Below are positions 13,373 through 22,614 of a DNA stretch of 61,456 bases, piece by piece. The stretch comes from a virus. A program made the translations under genes and the position numbers. Below the pieces are notes generated by a model, which saw nothing but the letters and a program-made list of their open reading frames with translations, was not told where the DNA came from and did not search any database. Position 1 is the stretch's first letter. Every line of letters begins with the position of its first letter. The stretch is from positions 1 to 61,456 of the IMG/VR virus record IMGVR_UViG_3300042987_001904; one strand, given 5' to 3'.

Positions 13373-15943
13373 ATGGCAGTATTGACTAATAGAGGTATAT
13401 TGATTTCGGCATTAAACGCTTATTCTAACCCAAGCGTAAGTGACCTTCTTGTTATTCAAGATGTTACTAACAACCAAACAAAAAAAATAACAGTATCCGA
13501 CTTTATAACGGGTGCTTTAAATAATGTTTCGGGTGATGTCAACCTTACCAGTCAAAATAATAAATTTACTGGATCTTTCTACGTTCCAAATACGAAAAAC
13601 TTAAAAGTATTCGGAACTACAGCACTTGGTATAAAAGTAAATGGAAACATTGAATCTGCTGCCTTATTTGTATCTTCTTCTTTAACTCAAGGACAAGTAA
13701 TACGTGGACGAGCTAATACAATTGATATGAGTGCCAACTCTATTGCTTTATCAGCCGCGGGTATAACTAATGCCGAAGTTTTTATAGAAGCAGAACAGAT
13801 AAATATATTTGGACCTTCTTATTTTGATCAAACTATAACTGCCAATAGTGCTGTTATTACCAATTTGACATCAACTGTAACTGGTAACTTTTTTGGTGGG
13901 CTGTATGGTGATGTATATTCCGCTACTGGTCTTAAAATTCTAGAAAACGGTGCTGGACCAGTAAAAGATGCAACGTTTACTGGAACTTCAAGTTATGCGT
14001 CAAGAGCTAAATCATCATCTCATGCAAAAGTGGCAGACACTTCATATGTTTGTGTTACAACAGCTACTAGCGCTGATACTGCAACTTCAGCGTCATATTC
14101 TTTGAGTGGTAGTTTTACACAACGTGCTAGAAGTTCTTCATATTTAACATATAGTCCAAATAATGGATCAGCTTCGTATGCTATATTTGCAGCAACAGCG
14201 GAAAATGTTTTGAATCTACCTACTTTAGTATCTAGTGCAAGTTATGCTTTAAAATCTTCTACTACTGATGAAGTTGACGGAACTGGTCTTGGAAATGGCA
14301 GTGGTAGTTTCAATATTGCATTTTTCTCACAATCGAGAGTAGTTTCAAACGTTGGATTAAGAAGAATTACAAATGGAAATGGTGCGGGCAATTATCAGTT
14401 ATTAGAAATATCATCATCAAGATATTTGAACGGAATACAAATATCATCTAGAGGATCTGGTGGGCAAAATCAATCTTTAATTGCGTTCTATAATTTGAAT
14501 AATTCAAAAAGTTATCCAAATATTTCTGGATATTCAATTGGATCATTTACTAGTGGAAGTTTGATCTTTGTTGCGCCTATTGGTAGTGCTGAGTTTTCTT
14601 CATCTACCAGAGTCGCAGTGGGGTCTGCTCAACAAACTTATGGTCTTGTAAGCAGAAGATCTGGATATTATTTCTGGCCATATCTATCAGCAAATACTCC
14701 ATCAAGAGAAGGATCTATTGGTATTGGTTTTCAACCACCAACATCGGCTGATACTGATTCAACGTTGCCTGGTAAGTTTAGTGTTAGATGTTTTAGTTCA
14801 AGCAAAGCACACGTTGGTAAAGTCACTGGACAAGCTTTGACTGGAACTGTGAAGTTGCCTGAGTATGCAATTTATGTAGACTATGGTTCTAGTAGTTACG
14901 CTCCAATTTTCAGTGTGGGTGCTTCTGGTTCAAATGCTGGTGACGTTTATGTTGGTGGTGACATGACCGTGGCAGGAACATTAAATGCTACACTTGGTTA
15001 TGGAACTAAAACTGCAAATGCATTTGCAGTAAGATATCCACTTGGTGCGATAACTTACGGAGATTACATCTTCTATTGTCAAGCCAATTTCACAAACACA
15101 GGATACTTTTTTAGACTAAATCAAGTTACAAATGAAGTAACTAAAATTTTTGACGGAAATAATACTTTTTCTCCAGCAAGACAGTTTTATGCTGGTCACA
15201 TGGCACTTCATAAATTTGACAACAATGGTGTCACTGGAGATTATATAGTGGTCACCGATAGTTCATACATATATGCAATCGGAGCTTTGACTTCTGGAAC
15301 TCCAACAATCACAGAATTTTCAACTGGCGGAGGTAATTTTTATCAATTTAAATGTGCGTATGTAGATGCGTCTTCTGGTTTACCTGGAACCGGTGCAGGA
15401 ACACCAACACGCCCTACTTTCTACTTGTTACCCGACTCGTATCAAGCTGGAGGTAATGGGGCTAATGCTATAACGATGTATAAGGTTTACTGGAATGGAT
15501 CTGCATATACCTATGCTACAGTAGGAACAGCATTGGATATATTGAATAATTCTCTTGTATTGGGTAATTCAAATTTGGTGAGTATAAATGGCACCATTAA
15601 CTACAATACAATAACCAACATATATAATCCAGTTAAACGTAGATGGTATTGTATTAATAACAACAGTGGTATGTGTGATATATTCAATATCAGTGCGTAT
15701 AGTTCTAATGATATTGGAGCATGGTGGGCCCAGGCTGCAGCAACTAGAGATCCACAATTGCAATATGTAAAGACTATTGTAATTCCACAACAGGGTTCTA
15801 ATTACTGGACTGATTCTAACTGGGAATCATATGGTTTGGAGTATGACACAACCACGGGTCAAGAAAAGTTCTGGACATGGAACCGTGTCAACAACAGTTT
15901 ATTGACTGGTATTGTTGGTAAATCGCCATACTACGGTAGCTAA
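13373..15943 (+). CDS. Tail fibre protein
   Basis: An 856-residue Ser/Thr/Gly/Asn-rich protein. The N-terminus (residues 1-60) has the ISALNAY..P.VSDLLVIQD form seen at the attachment end of many phage fibres. Residues about 200-300 carry repeated SSYA/ATSASYS units typical of fibrous shafts. From about 540 the sequence becomes a beta-rich region with YAIGALTSGTP and TYNTITNIYNP-type segments, perhaps a propeller-like receptor-binding head. There is no S74 domain here; the next gene has one. It opens a three-gene fibre cluster behind a TATTTAT box. Confidence 0.82.
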   Translation: MAVLTNRGILISALNAYSNPSVSDLLVIQDVTNNQTKKITVSDFITGALNNVSGDVNLTSQNNKFTGSFYVPNTKNLKVFGTTALGIKVNGNIESAALFVSSSLTQGQVIRGRANTIDMSANSIALSAAGITNAEVFIEAEQINIFGPSYFDQTITANSAVITNLTSTVTGNFFGGLYGDVYSATGLKILENGAGPVKDATFTGTSSYASRAKSSSHAKVADTSYVCVTTATSADTATSASYSLSGSFTQRARSSSYLTYSPNNGSASYAIFAATAENVLNLPTLVSSASYALKSSTTDEVDGTGLGNGSGSFNIAFFSQSRVVSNVGLRRITNGNGAGNYQLLEISSSRYLNGIQISSRGSGGQNQSLIAFYNLNNSKSYPNISGYSIGSFTSGSLIFVAPIGSAEFSSSTRVAVGSAQQTYGLVSRRSGYYFWPYLSANTPSREGSIGIGFQPPTSADTDSTLPGKFSVRCFSSSKAHVGKVTGQALTGTVKLPEYAIYVDYGSSSYAPIFSVGASGSNAGDVYVGGDMTVAGTLNATLGYGTKTANAFAVRYPLGAITYGDYIFYCQANFTNTGYFFRLNQVTNEVTKIFDGNNTFSPARQFYAGHMALHKFDNNGVTGDYIVVTDSSYIYAIGALTSGTPTITEFSTGGGNFYQFKCAYVDASSGLPGTGAGTPTRPTFYLLPDSYQAGGNGANAITMYKVYWNGSAYTYATVGTALDILNNSLVLGNSNLVSINGTINYNTITNIYNPVKRRWYCINNNSGMCDIFNISAYSSNDIGAWWAQAAATRDPQLQYVKTIVIPQQGSNYWTDSNWESYGLEYDTTTGQEKFWTWNRVNNSLLTGIVGKSPYYGS

Positions 15944-15970
15944 ATTTAAAGTATAAAAGAAACAATACGA

Positions 15971-15977
15971 TATTTAT
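15971..15977 (+). promoter_or_regulatory. TATTTAT late-promoter-like box
   Basis: GATATTTATTAACAT with six bases between the core and ATG 15984. The flanks are nearly identical to the box at 12325. Confidence 0.7.
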
Positions 15978-15983
15978 TAACAT

Positions 15984-17327
15984 ATGTCAAGTCCATGTAA
16001 CAGCTTAAACGTTCAGACAATCAAGGTAAGTTCACTTTATGGTATAACTGGGAGAAGTAGTGGAACAGGTGCTTTTCCAAAAGGTAATGTAATTTACCCA
16101 GATGATATTTTTCTATTGATTCAAAGTGGATCCACATCATCGCCGGGCAACTTGTATTCAAGAAAAGTTACCGCTGATGATTTTCTCACTTTTTTAAGTT
16201 CTACAACCGGTAGTTATATTGGTGATTTTTCTGGTAGTTTTTCAGGCAGTTATACAGGTAGTTTTAAAGGAAAATTTACAGGCATACATACTGGAAGTCT
16301 TTATGGAACAGCTAGCTGGGCCAATAAAGCTGTTACTGCAAAAACTGCATCATACGTTTCTGGTTATCCAAATGGATCAGGAACTACAGATTATTCTACA
16401 TATTGGGTAGATACAGATACCGTCGGTGCCAATAGTTATATACGCAGATCAACCACCATGAGTAGTCCTGGTGGTGGTTGGGATTCTACAAGTGGTAGAA
16501 CTGTTCTAATGAGACCACTGAATGTTGGAACACAAGGTTCTCTTGGTAGTGGATTAGTTGGGCAACATTTGATACAGTTTTCATCATCAGCGACTGTTGG
16601 CGGATCTGTTTTCATGTATGACTTGGGTCTACAAAACTCAAACAACTACATAAGAACTGGTGCTAACTTTGCTATTTTCTATTCTGGATCTTTTGATGCT
16701 GGTGCTTGGTCTGGTGCTGGAATTGATGCTATTTGGAGACCTGATACTTCGGCAAAGAGCGGCAAAACTGGTTTCGTAAGTTTTGGTGTAAGACAACGTT
16801 TGGTTGGTGTTGGACATTTTCCAGTATCAAGTAATGTTAATGCACAATTACATGTTCATTTGACTGGATCTTATGGGTGGCCAGGGTTCTCATATTCACC
16901 TAATTATAGCACATACAATCCAAACCAAAATGTATTCTTGGTAACATCTGGAAGTTCATATACCAAATTGATGAGAGTAAGTGGTAGTGGTCAATTAGAT
17001 GTTCGTGGTGATATCGTAGCTTACTCTACATTTGCTTCATCTGATGCTCGATTAAAGGATGACATTAGACCAATTGAAGATGCTATTGACATGACAAAAA
17101 CATTAAACCCTGTGTCATTTGTTTGGAATAATACCGAACAAGCCGACTTTGGGTTAATAGCCCAAGAAGTAGAAGAAGTCTTTCCAGAATTTGTTAAAGA
17201 AGACATGAATGGATATAAAGTAGTTAAATACAATTCTTTTGTGTCGTTATTGATTAAAACTGTTCAAGAACAACAATTACTCATAGAAAATTTACAAGAA
17301 CGTGTTGCAACATTGGAAGATAAATAA
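15984..17327 (+). CDS. Tail fibre with C-terminal S74 intramolecular chaperone
   Basis: A 447-residue protein. Residues 1-60 form an attachment-like head. About 75-110 is a striking Gly-Ser-aromatic repeat (GDFSGSFSGSYTGSFKGKF). The middle is a beta-rich receptor region. From about 350 it has the S74 endosialidase chaperone: FASSDARLKDDIRPIEDA, FGLIAQEVEEVFPEFV and a terminal coiled coil (QEQQLLIENLQERVATLE). S74 domains guide trimerisation of the fibre and usually cut themselves off at the Ser of the SDxRLK motif (family knowledge). It is three bases upstream of the next fibre gene. Confidence 0.93.
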   Translation: MSSPCNSLNVQTIKVSSLYGITGRSSGTGAFPKGNVIYPDDIFLLIQSGSTSSPGNLYSRKVTADDFLTFLSSTTGSYIGDFSGSFSGSYTGSFKGKFTGIHTGSLYGTASWANKAVTAKTASYVSGYPNGSGTTDYSTYWVDTDTVGANSYIRRSTTMSSPGGGWDSTSGRTVLMRPLNVGTQGSLGSGLVGQHLIQFSSSATVGGSVFMYDLGLQNSNNYIRTGANFAIFYSGSFDAGAWSGAGIDAIWRPDTSAKSGKTGFVSFGVRQRLVGVGHFPVSSNVNAQLHVHLTGSYGWPGFSYSPNYSTYNPNQNVFLVTSGSSYTKLMRVSGSGQLDVRGDIVAYSTFASSDARLKDDIRPIEDAIDMTKTLNPVSFVWNNTEQADFGLIAQEVEEVFPEFVKEDMNGYKVVKYNSFVSLLIKTVQEQQLLIENLQERVATLEDK

Positions 17328-17330
17328 TTT

Positions 17331-19268
17331 ATGTCTGCCATACCAAGGTTAAATAGAACAGGCCCCATTGCATTTTCTCAAATTACAACGGGAACAGCCT
17401 ATGGTGCCATTAATAATCTTATTGATAACGTTGTAGGAACTCCGGCAACACAGAATGTTTCATTATCAGCTTCACTTGGATTGTTAATTAAAAACTTGGG
17501 AAATCCAGTGACAGATACAAAAGATTCACTAGGTATTGGCATAGGATTAGTAACACTCAATACATCAACAGATGCTAGAATGAGTGAATTTTATGGTGGT
17601 AATTATATTAGTGCTTCTATACGAGAATCTGGAGTTAATCAAGGCGTGTGGTTTGGACAGTTTTATCCAGATAGTGTAGTTCCAAATTCTAATTTTTTAA
17701 CAAGAGAAACATCCAGCCGAGTATATAGATATTCTTTATATTCCAAACCCAACCCGCCGGGTAGCGCAGCATTCAGATTACAATATTCGTATGTAAGACC
17801 AAATGATTCAGATGAATATATTACGAATCTCACAAGTAATAATATTTACAAGTTTGTTTTAAAAGACGGTGTTTCTAATGCTTTTACTTCAAGTTTATTT
17901 ACAGGATCATGTTCATCAACATCAACAACCGCTGCAACCTCATTGTTTCAATCTTCAAATACTACAAATTTTCAAACAGCAATTGATACCACTAGAACTT
18001 CTATTAATGCTAGTAGTGCTATCACAACATTTCAAAAAAACGATTTGAATAGTATTTGTAGTTTTGTCTCTACATTAATAAATACCCCAGAAACTTATAC
18101 ATTATCTGGTTATACACGTTCTATACCAGTAACTATCACGGGTGCTGGAACAAGAACGTTTGCAGTCGAAGGATTTATAGCTAACACGTATCCCAGTGGT
18201 AGATATTTTTCAGGGTATATTTCTGCTACAGGCTGTGCTGGTTGGCCTAATTTAACATATTCAGTGCCTGATTCCCAAACAACTGAAGGAAGTGCAACTT
18301 TTTCTGTTTCAACAATTTCAGATCCAAGTTCTGTTAGTGGTTGTGGAACAGCTCCTTCTATAACTATTTCAAATACAGCTGTGACTCAACGTTGTGGAGT
18401 TACTGCGCAATTGACTAATACTCCAACATTATCAAATCAAGTAAAATTTACAGGTAGTGCGATATTCACAAATCCATCTTCAAATACTTTAACTGCTTCG
18501 TTTACATTAAATCCTGATTGGACAAATCTTGCTAATGGACTGTCTTTATATGCTGCTCCAGCTGGTATCGCACAGCTGTTGCCTACATTTACTCCATCAA
18601 CATTTGCATTGGCACCAGGTAAGTCTCAGATTGTGAATTATGGATTTGGGTTGGCTTATTATAATCAATCATATCAAAGTTCAAGTTTCTCAGCAAAAGC
18701 TTCATTTACCGCATCATTTGCGACAACTCCTACCGTTACACTTAAAAAAGGACAAATTACTGCCACTTTAGATAAATCTGTATGTTTTATTGCTGCTGCA
18801 CCTCCTTCTATAGGTGGCGACGATGAAATCGGTGGTGGATGTCCAGCGGCATGGCAACTCATGGAAACTTTTGAAAGAGGATTTATACCAGCTAGAGAAA
18901 TTGAAGTGGGTATGCATCTACGTGATATTGAGGATGATAAATGGAATGTTGTAACAGTTGCCTATATAGCAAAAGCTCCAATTTATAGAACCATTATAGA
19001 AAATAATCCATTTGATGTTGATTCATCTCATCAATGGTATGTTGGAAATGGTGTTTGGAGAGTTGTAACTGATATTAAGGCTGGTGATTTATTGACTGGC
19101 ACAAATGGTGAACAATTGACTGTAAATGATTGTTATTTGTTACATAAAGAAGAAGAATACATGCACTTAAATTGTGAGAATCAAAGATTTGTGATGGGAA
19201 CGAATGTTATAGGTCATAATTTCCCAGGTGGTGGTCAAGGAGTTCAAATTCCTATAGTAAAATGGTAA
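17331..19268 (+). CDS. Tail-fibre-like protein with C-terminal Hint (intein-like) domain
   Basis: A 645-residue protein. Residues 1-500 are Ser/Thr-rich beta repeats like a fibre or Ig-type adhesin. From Cys504 (GGGCPAAW) the sequence turns into a Hint fold: FIPAREIEVGMHLRDIEDD, block-B-like DSSHQWYVG (His at about 567), DIKAGDLLTGTNGEQLTV, and C-terminal VIGHN at 629-630 followed by Phe. True inteins need Cys, Ser or Thr after HN. The Phe and a tail of only 15 residues suggest a bacterial-intein-like domain that cleaves rather than splices. The last fibre gene before Hsp20. Hint assignment is by motif; processing is inference. Confidence 0.78.
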   Translation: MSAIPRLNRTGPIAFSQITTGTAYGAINNLIDNVVGTPATQNVSLSASLGLLIKNLGNPVTDTKDSLGIGIGLVTLNTSTDARMSEFYGGNYISASIRESGVNQGVWFGQFYPDSVVPNSNFLTRETSSRVYRYSLYSKPNPPGSAAFRLQYSYVRPNDSDEYITNLTSNNIYKFVLKDGVSNAFTSSLFTGSCSSTSTTAATSLFQSSNTTNFQTAIDTTRTSINASSAITTFQKNDLNSICSFVSTLINTPETYTLSGYTRSIPVTITGAGTRTFAVEGFIANTYPSGRYFSGYISATGCAGWPNLTYSVPDSQTTEGSATFSVSTISDPSSVSGCGTAPSITISNTAVTQRCGVTAQLTNTPTLSNQVKFTGSAIFTNPSSNTLTASFTLNPDWTNLANGLSLYAAPAGIAQLLPTFTPSTFALAPGKSQIVNYGFGLAYYNQSYQSSSFSAKASFTASFATTPTVTLKKGQITATLDKSVCFIAAAPPSIGGDDEIGGGCPAAWQLMETFERGFIPAREIEVGMHLRDIEDDKWNVVTVAYIAKAPIYRTIIENNPFDVDSSHQWYVGNGVWRVVTDIKAGDLLTGTNGEQLTVNDCYLLHKEEEYMHLNCENQRFVMGTNVIGHNFPGGGQGVQIPIVKW

Positions 19269-19278
19269 TTTTTTGATC

Positions 19279-19384
19279 TTGACAGATATATATTCTTGGT
19301 GGTAAATTATCACCACGGCAACGCTCGAGTGAGGTTGCTATGATAATAAGTTCAATAGAATTATTATAAAAAGAAAGGAAATAT
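19279..19384 (+). promoter_or_regulatory. Promoter and structured 5' UTR of hsp20
   Basis: TTGACA (19279-19284) lies 18 bases before TAAATT (19303-19308). An inverted repeat TGGTG/CACCA (19297-19301 and 19311-19315) brackets the -10 box like an operator. The leader then holds GCAAC/GTTGC (19318-19338) and ATAATAA/TTATTAT (19343-19367) hairpins before AAAGGA at 19374. The weak AT stem next to the ribosome site could act as a thermosensor, as known for other small heat-shock genes (inference). Confidence 0.55.
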
Positions 19385-19861
19385 ATGTCAGTTAGATATA
19401 AAGTGCCAGCATTGCGTCACATCAATCGTGACGATTTTATTACCCCATTCGATAAAATTTTCGATGAGGTTTTCACAAATACATTCCCAGAATTGACCAA
19501 GGATTTTGGTGTTGGGTTTTTTGAGAAACAAAGTTATCCCCGTGTAGATGTCGTGGATTATGACGATCACATTGAGATTGTTGCCGAAATTCCAGGCCTT
19601 GCCAAGGAGGAAGTTTCAGTTGAAATTGAGGAAAATCTCTTGATTATTAGTGGACAAAAGACTAAGGATGTCAAGGAGAACAGCAATAAAACCTATATTC
19701 GTAGAGAACTAAAACACAGTAGTTTTAAACGTGCTTTTGTTTTGAGTGATCTATTTGATAAGGATGATCCTGAAGCAAGGTTTGAAAATGGTTTGCTTAC
19801 AGTGACGGTTAACAAGATCAAACCAACACCTCCTACAACAAAAAAGGTTAAAATTAATTAA
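19385..19861 (+). CDS. hsp20: Small heat-shock protein Hsp20 (alpha-crystallin family)
   Basis: A 158-residue protein. The alpha-crystallin domain spans about 52-145. It includes PRVDVVDYDDHIEIVAEIPG, the VEIEENLLIISGQK strand pair, YIRREL...SFKRAFVL and the signature A.FENGLLTVTV. The C-terminus is short and Lys-rich. sHsps hold unfolding proteins in an ATP-independent way, and cyanophages and other marine T4-like phages carry them, perhaps to aid capsid or tail assembly. It has a good Shine-Dalgarno site (GAAAGGA), its own promoter and a terminator, so it is an independent transcription unit. Confidence 0.95.
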   Translation: MSVRYKVPALRHINRDDFITPFDKIFDEVFTNTFPELTKDFGVGFFEKQSYPRVDVVDYDDHIEIVAEIPGLAKEEVSVEIEENLLIISGQKTKDVKENSNKTYIRRELKHSSFKRAFVLSDLFDKDDPEARFENGLLTVTVNKIKPTPPTTKKVKIN

Positions 19862-19885
19862 TATCTTTAAAAATTGTTATGTTCA

Positions 19886-19912
19886 AACCCTCCTTAAGTG
19901 GAGGGTTTTTTA
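19886..19912 (+). terminator. Rho-independent terminator after hsp20
   Basis: AACCCTCC pairs with GGAGGGTT, followed by T. Confidence 0.9.
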
Positions 19913-19922
19913 TTTTTAAAGA

Positions 19923-19929
19923 TATTTAT
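19923..19929 (+). promoter_or_regulatory. TATTTAT late-promoter-like box
   Basis: GATATTTATATAT with four bases between the core and ATG 19934, right after the hsp20 terminator. Confidence 0.65.
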
Positions 19930-19933
19930 ATAT

Positions 19934-21070
19934 ATGATCAAATTTAAACATCTCGTAATTTTCACATCCATGTTGATTGCAGGTTGTGCTGCATTCTTTA
20001 GTGTGTATGGTATTGGATTATTATTTTCTGGTGCTATTTTGGCTGCGATGATAATGGCCAGTGCTTTGGAATTGGGTAAATTGGTAACTACATCTTGGTT
20101 ATTTAGATATTGGAATATTGCTAATGTATTGATGAAAACATACATGGTAACAGCCGTTTTGGTATTAATGTGTATTACTTCTTTGGGTATTTTCGGATAT
20201 CTTACAGCTGCTTATCAAAAATCTTCATTAGAAACTGAACTTGCCAATACAAAGATAACAACGTTGGAAACTCAAAAAACAGATGAATCAAAAAAGCTGG
20301 ACGCTGTTAAATCTAATATTGATAAATTATTGGCACTAAGAGCTAATCAAGAGTCTCGTTTGAGTGAAACACTTACTAATGCATTGATTGCCAGAAATCC
20401 AATTCAGTTTCAAAACATTCAAAATCAAATTAATGAACAAATTACCGGTATAAATTCTCAACTAGAAACAGAAAATACCAAGTTGAAAGATGGTTCAGAA
20501 AAGGCTATAAAAATTGATGAAGAAATTTTCAAATTAAAGATTGAAAATAGTCAAAAGAAAGACATTACTACATTTAAATTTGTAGCAAAAGAATTTGATC
20601 AAAACATTGATACGGTAGTTAAATGGTTTATTATTGTTTTGATTACTGTATTTGATCCATTGGCAGTAGTATTGTTATTGGCCTATAACATGTCATCAAA
20701 TTATAGACTTGATACCGAAGATCGTGACTACGAACTTTATAAACAAAAAAATAAAAAAGAAGATCTATTTGAAAATAATGAATCAGAATCTGGAACAGAA
20801 AATAAATCAGATTTAGTTTCGCCAATCAAAGGTGCTCATGGACCTGGTATTCCATCATCTCCCACTATCATTGAAAAAATTGTTGAGGTGGAAAAGCCTG
20901 TTGAAGTAATCAAAGAAGTAGAAAAAATAATTGAAAAGCCTGTTGAAGTAATCAAAGAAGTAGAAAAACAAGTAGAAGTTGAGAAAATTGTGGAAAAACC
21001 AATTGAAAAAATTATAACTAAAATTAAGAAAAGTAGAGGACAAGGTATCAGAGGATTATTCAGCTTCTAA
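19934..21070 (+). CDS. Membrane-anchored coiled-coil protein
   Basis: A 378-residue protein from ATG 19934; longer in-frame starts lie in the terminator. Three hydrophobic helices are seen near the N-terminus (about 5-25, 28-48, 70-95). A long coiled coil (about 105-215) follows, then another membrane helix (about 224-250). An acidic linker leads to a Glu/Val/Lys repeat tail (IIEKIVEVEKPVEVIKEVEK and variants, 315-370) ending in a basic patch. A host inner-membrane protein is likely. Similar proteins sit beside gp55 in marine T4-like phages as I recall them, without known function. Confidence 0.75.
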   Translation: MIKFKHLVIFTSMLIAGCAAFFSVYGIGLLFSGAILAAMIMASALELGKLVTTSWLFRYWNIANVLMKTYMVTAVLVLMCITSLGIFGYLTAAYQKSSLETELANTKITTLETQKTDESKKLDAVKSNIDKLLALRANQESRLSETLTNALIARNPIQFQNIQNQINEQITGINSQLETENTKLKDGSEKAIKIDEEIFKLKIENSQKKDITTFKFVAKEFDQNIDTVVKWFIIVLITVFDPLAVVLLLAYNMSSNYRLDTEDRDYELYKQKNKKEDLFENNESESGTENKSDLVSPIKGAHGPGIPSSPTIIEKIVEVEKPVEVIKEVEKIIEKPVEVIKEVEKQVEVEKIVEKPIEKIITKIKKSRGQGIRGLFSF

Positions 21071-21118
21071 AATAAAAAATTGTTTTATAGAAGTTTAACT
21101 ATATATTACTGTTAAACT

Positions 21119-21256
21119 ATGAATAACGAAGAACTTATAGAATTGCGTCGTATTCTACTGGATGCCAGTGAAAATAATGATTGGTCTTTAGTAGAAGAAG
21201 CTATAGATTATATTGGTGAATATGTTGAACTTGATGAAGAATCCGACGAAATATGA
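21119..21256 (+). CDS. 45-residue acidic protein
   Basis: ATG 21119 to TGA 21256. It overlaps the next ATG (ATGA at 21253), which argues that it is real and coupled. The product is helical and strongly acidic (EEAIDYIGEYVELDEESDEI). No family is recognised. It could be a small regulator of its membrane or sigma-factor neighbours, but nothing in the sequence proves this. Confidence 0.6.
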   Translation: MNNEELIELRRILLDASENNDWSLVEEAIDYIGEYVELDEESDEI

Positions 21257-21600
21257 TTGTTACAATATTAGTTATATCTTTGATTATTTCCATTTCGATT
21301 GGCATTTTCATTTATATTTTGCTTAACAAGGCACTGTCTCGTATAGATTTGTTGGAATCTCAACTCAATACCATTGAATCAATGAATAATGACCTAGTTC
21401 AGTGGGTCAATGATTTTAGAAAACTTGTAACTAATGTATACAAAAAGTTGAAACAAGTTGATGAACGTGGTATATTTGAAAAAGATGATGATGTTGGATT
21501 TGTTTTTACTGACATTTTGAGCATTATCAATGAATGCAACAAAAGGATTAATGATAATGATGACAACAATACCTCTAATGAAGAACAAAACAAAAAGTAA
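21253..21600 (+). CDS. Single-pass membrane protein, 115 residues
   Basis: Residues 3-26 form one strongly hydrophobic helix. A helical, partly coiled-coil segment follows (LLESQLNTIESMNND, then DFRKLVTNVYKKLKQVDERG) and the tail is Asp/Asn-rich. It overlaps both the preceding small gene and the start of the late sigma factor gene. Position between a coiled-coil membrane protein and gp55 suggests a conserved small operon. Function unknown. Confidence 0.7.
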   Translation: MIVTILVISLIISISIGIFIYILLNKALSRIDLLESQLNTIESMNNDLVQWVNDFRKLVTNVYKKLKQVDERGIFEKDDDVGFVFTDILSIINECNKRINDNDDNNTSNEEQNKK

Positions 21601-22540
21601 GAAATCTTCAAAAAAGAAGACAACCTTGCGTGTTTCAAAACAACCATCGAAACAAAAAGTCAAGGTTGTATATGATGTAAAGATTAAAGCGAAACAAAAA
21701 ACTAAAAAAGTTGTTGAACCACAAAAAAAATTTATACCCGAAATTGTAATTAAACGTGACAGTGATGTAAATTTGGCACAACCTTCTACAAATGACAATA
21801 CTAACAACGTAGAAGATATAACATTTGATGATGAACCAAAACGTGTAAGACGCCGTGGTAGAAACAAAAAAGAAAAAATATATTTTAGTAAGGCTACAGA
21901 AGATGCTATTGTCGAATATAATGCTCAAGAAAATAATGATATACGCAACACGATCTATAATGAACGTATAAAGTTTAGTTTTGAAAAGTTGGTCGAAAAC
22001 ATATACAATACTTTTAAATTTACTTACTTTGATACTGGTCCGTTGGAAATTCAACGTGAAACTGTCGCACATCTTGTAGCTAACATACACAAGTTTCAAT
22101 CGGGTAAGGGAAAAGCGTTCAGTTATTTTAGTATTGTTGCTAAGAACTATTTAATATTTCATAATAATAACAATTATAAAAGATTTAATCAACATGTAGA
22201 TATTAGTGACACACCTAGTGAAGATTCAGTATGTTTACAAACCGAAGATGCTCATCACCGTGATGTTCAAACTCAAGAATTAATGAAATTGTTGATTGAC
22301 TATTGGGAAAAAAATATTACTAAAATTTTCTCAAAAGCAAAAGATCTTAACATCGCATATGCAGTAATTGAATTGTTTAGAAATTGTGATAGAATTGAAA
22401 GTTTTAATAAAAAGACATTGTATTTATACATCCGTGAAATAAGCAATTGTAAAACACAACAAATAACAAAAGTGCTTAATAAAATGAAAAGTTATCAATC
22501 CACAGTTATGAAAAGCTATATAAACCGTGGAACAGTATAA
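21578..22540 (+). CDS. gp55: Late-transcription RNA polymerase sigma factor (gp55-like)
   Basis: About 320 residues. ATG 21578 is preferred, since the earlier in-frame ATG at 21530 overlaps the upstream gene more. Residues 1-95 are a Lys-rich disordered extension. The core starts at RRRGRNKKEKIYFSKATEDAI. It continues through RNTIYNERIKFSFEKLVENI, NTFKFTYFDTG and KGKAFSYFSIVAKNYLI, the sigma region-2-like pattern of T4 gp55 homologues. The C-terminal part may contact the sliding clamp. gp55 directs host RNA polymerase to late promoters; the TATTTAT boxes in this window are the likely targets (inference). T4 gp55 is about 185 residues, so this one is clearly longer. Confidence 0.85.
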   Translation: MKNKTKSKKSSKKKTTLRVSKQPSKQKVKVVYDVKIKAKQKTKKVVEPQKKFIPEIVIKRDSDVNLAQPSTNDNTNNVEDITFDDEPKRVRRRGRNKKEKIYFSKATEDAIVEYNAQENNDIRNTIYNERIKFSFEKLVENIYNTFKFTYFDTGPLEIQRETVAHLVANIHKFQSGKGKAFSYFSIVAKNYLIFHNNNNYKRFNQHVDISDTPSEDSVCLQTEDAHHRDVQTQELMKLLIDYWEKNITKIFSKAKDLNIAYAVIELFRNCDRIESFNKKTLYLYIREISNCKTQQITKVLNKMKSYQSTVMKSYINRGTV

Positions 22541-22573
22541 TTAAACAAACTATATTTCTGTGTATAAAAACAA

Positions 22574-22601
22574 AACCAATCGACAAAACGGTTGGTTTTT
22601 T
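22574..22601 (+). terminator. Rho-independent terminator after gp55
   Basis: AACCAATCG pairs with CGGTTGGTT (one G-T pair), followed by a T run. Confidence 0.88.
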
Positions 22602-22602
22602 C

Positions 22603-22609
22603 TATTTAT
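22603..22609 (+). promoter_or_regulatory. TATTTAT late-promoter-like box
   Basis: CTATTTATTGAAT with five bases between the core and ATG 22615. It overlaps the end of the terminator T run and would start the baseplate operon. Confidence 0.68.
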
Positions 22610-22614
22610 TGAAT

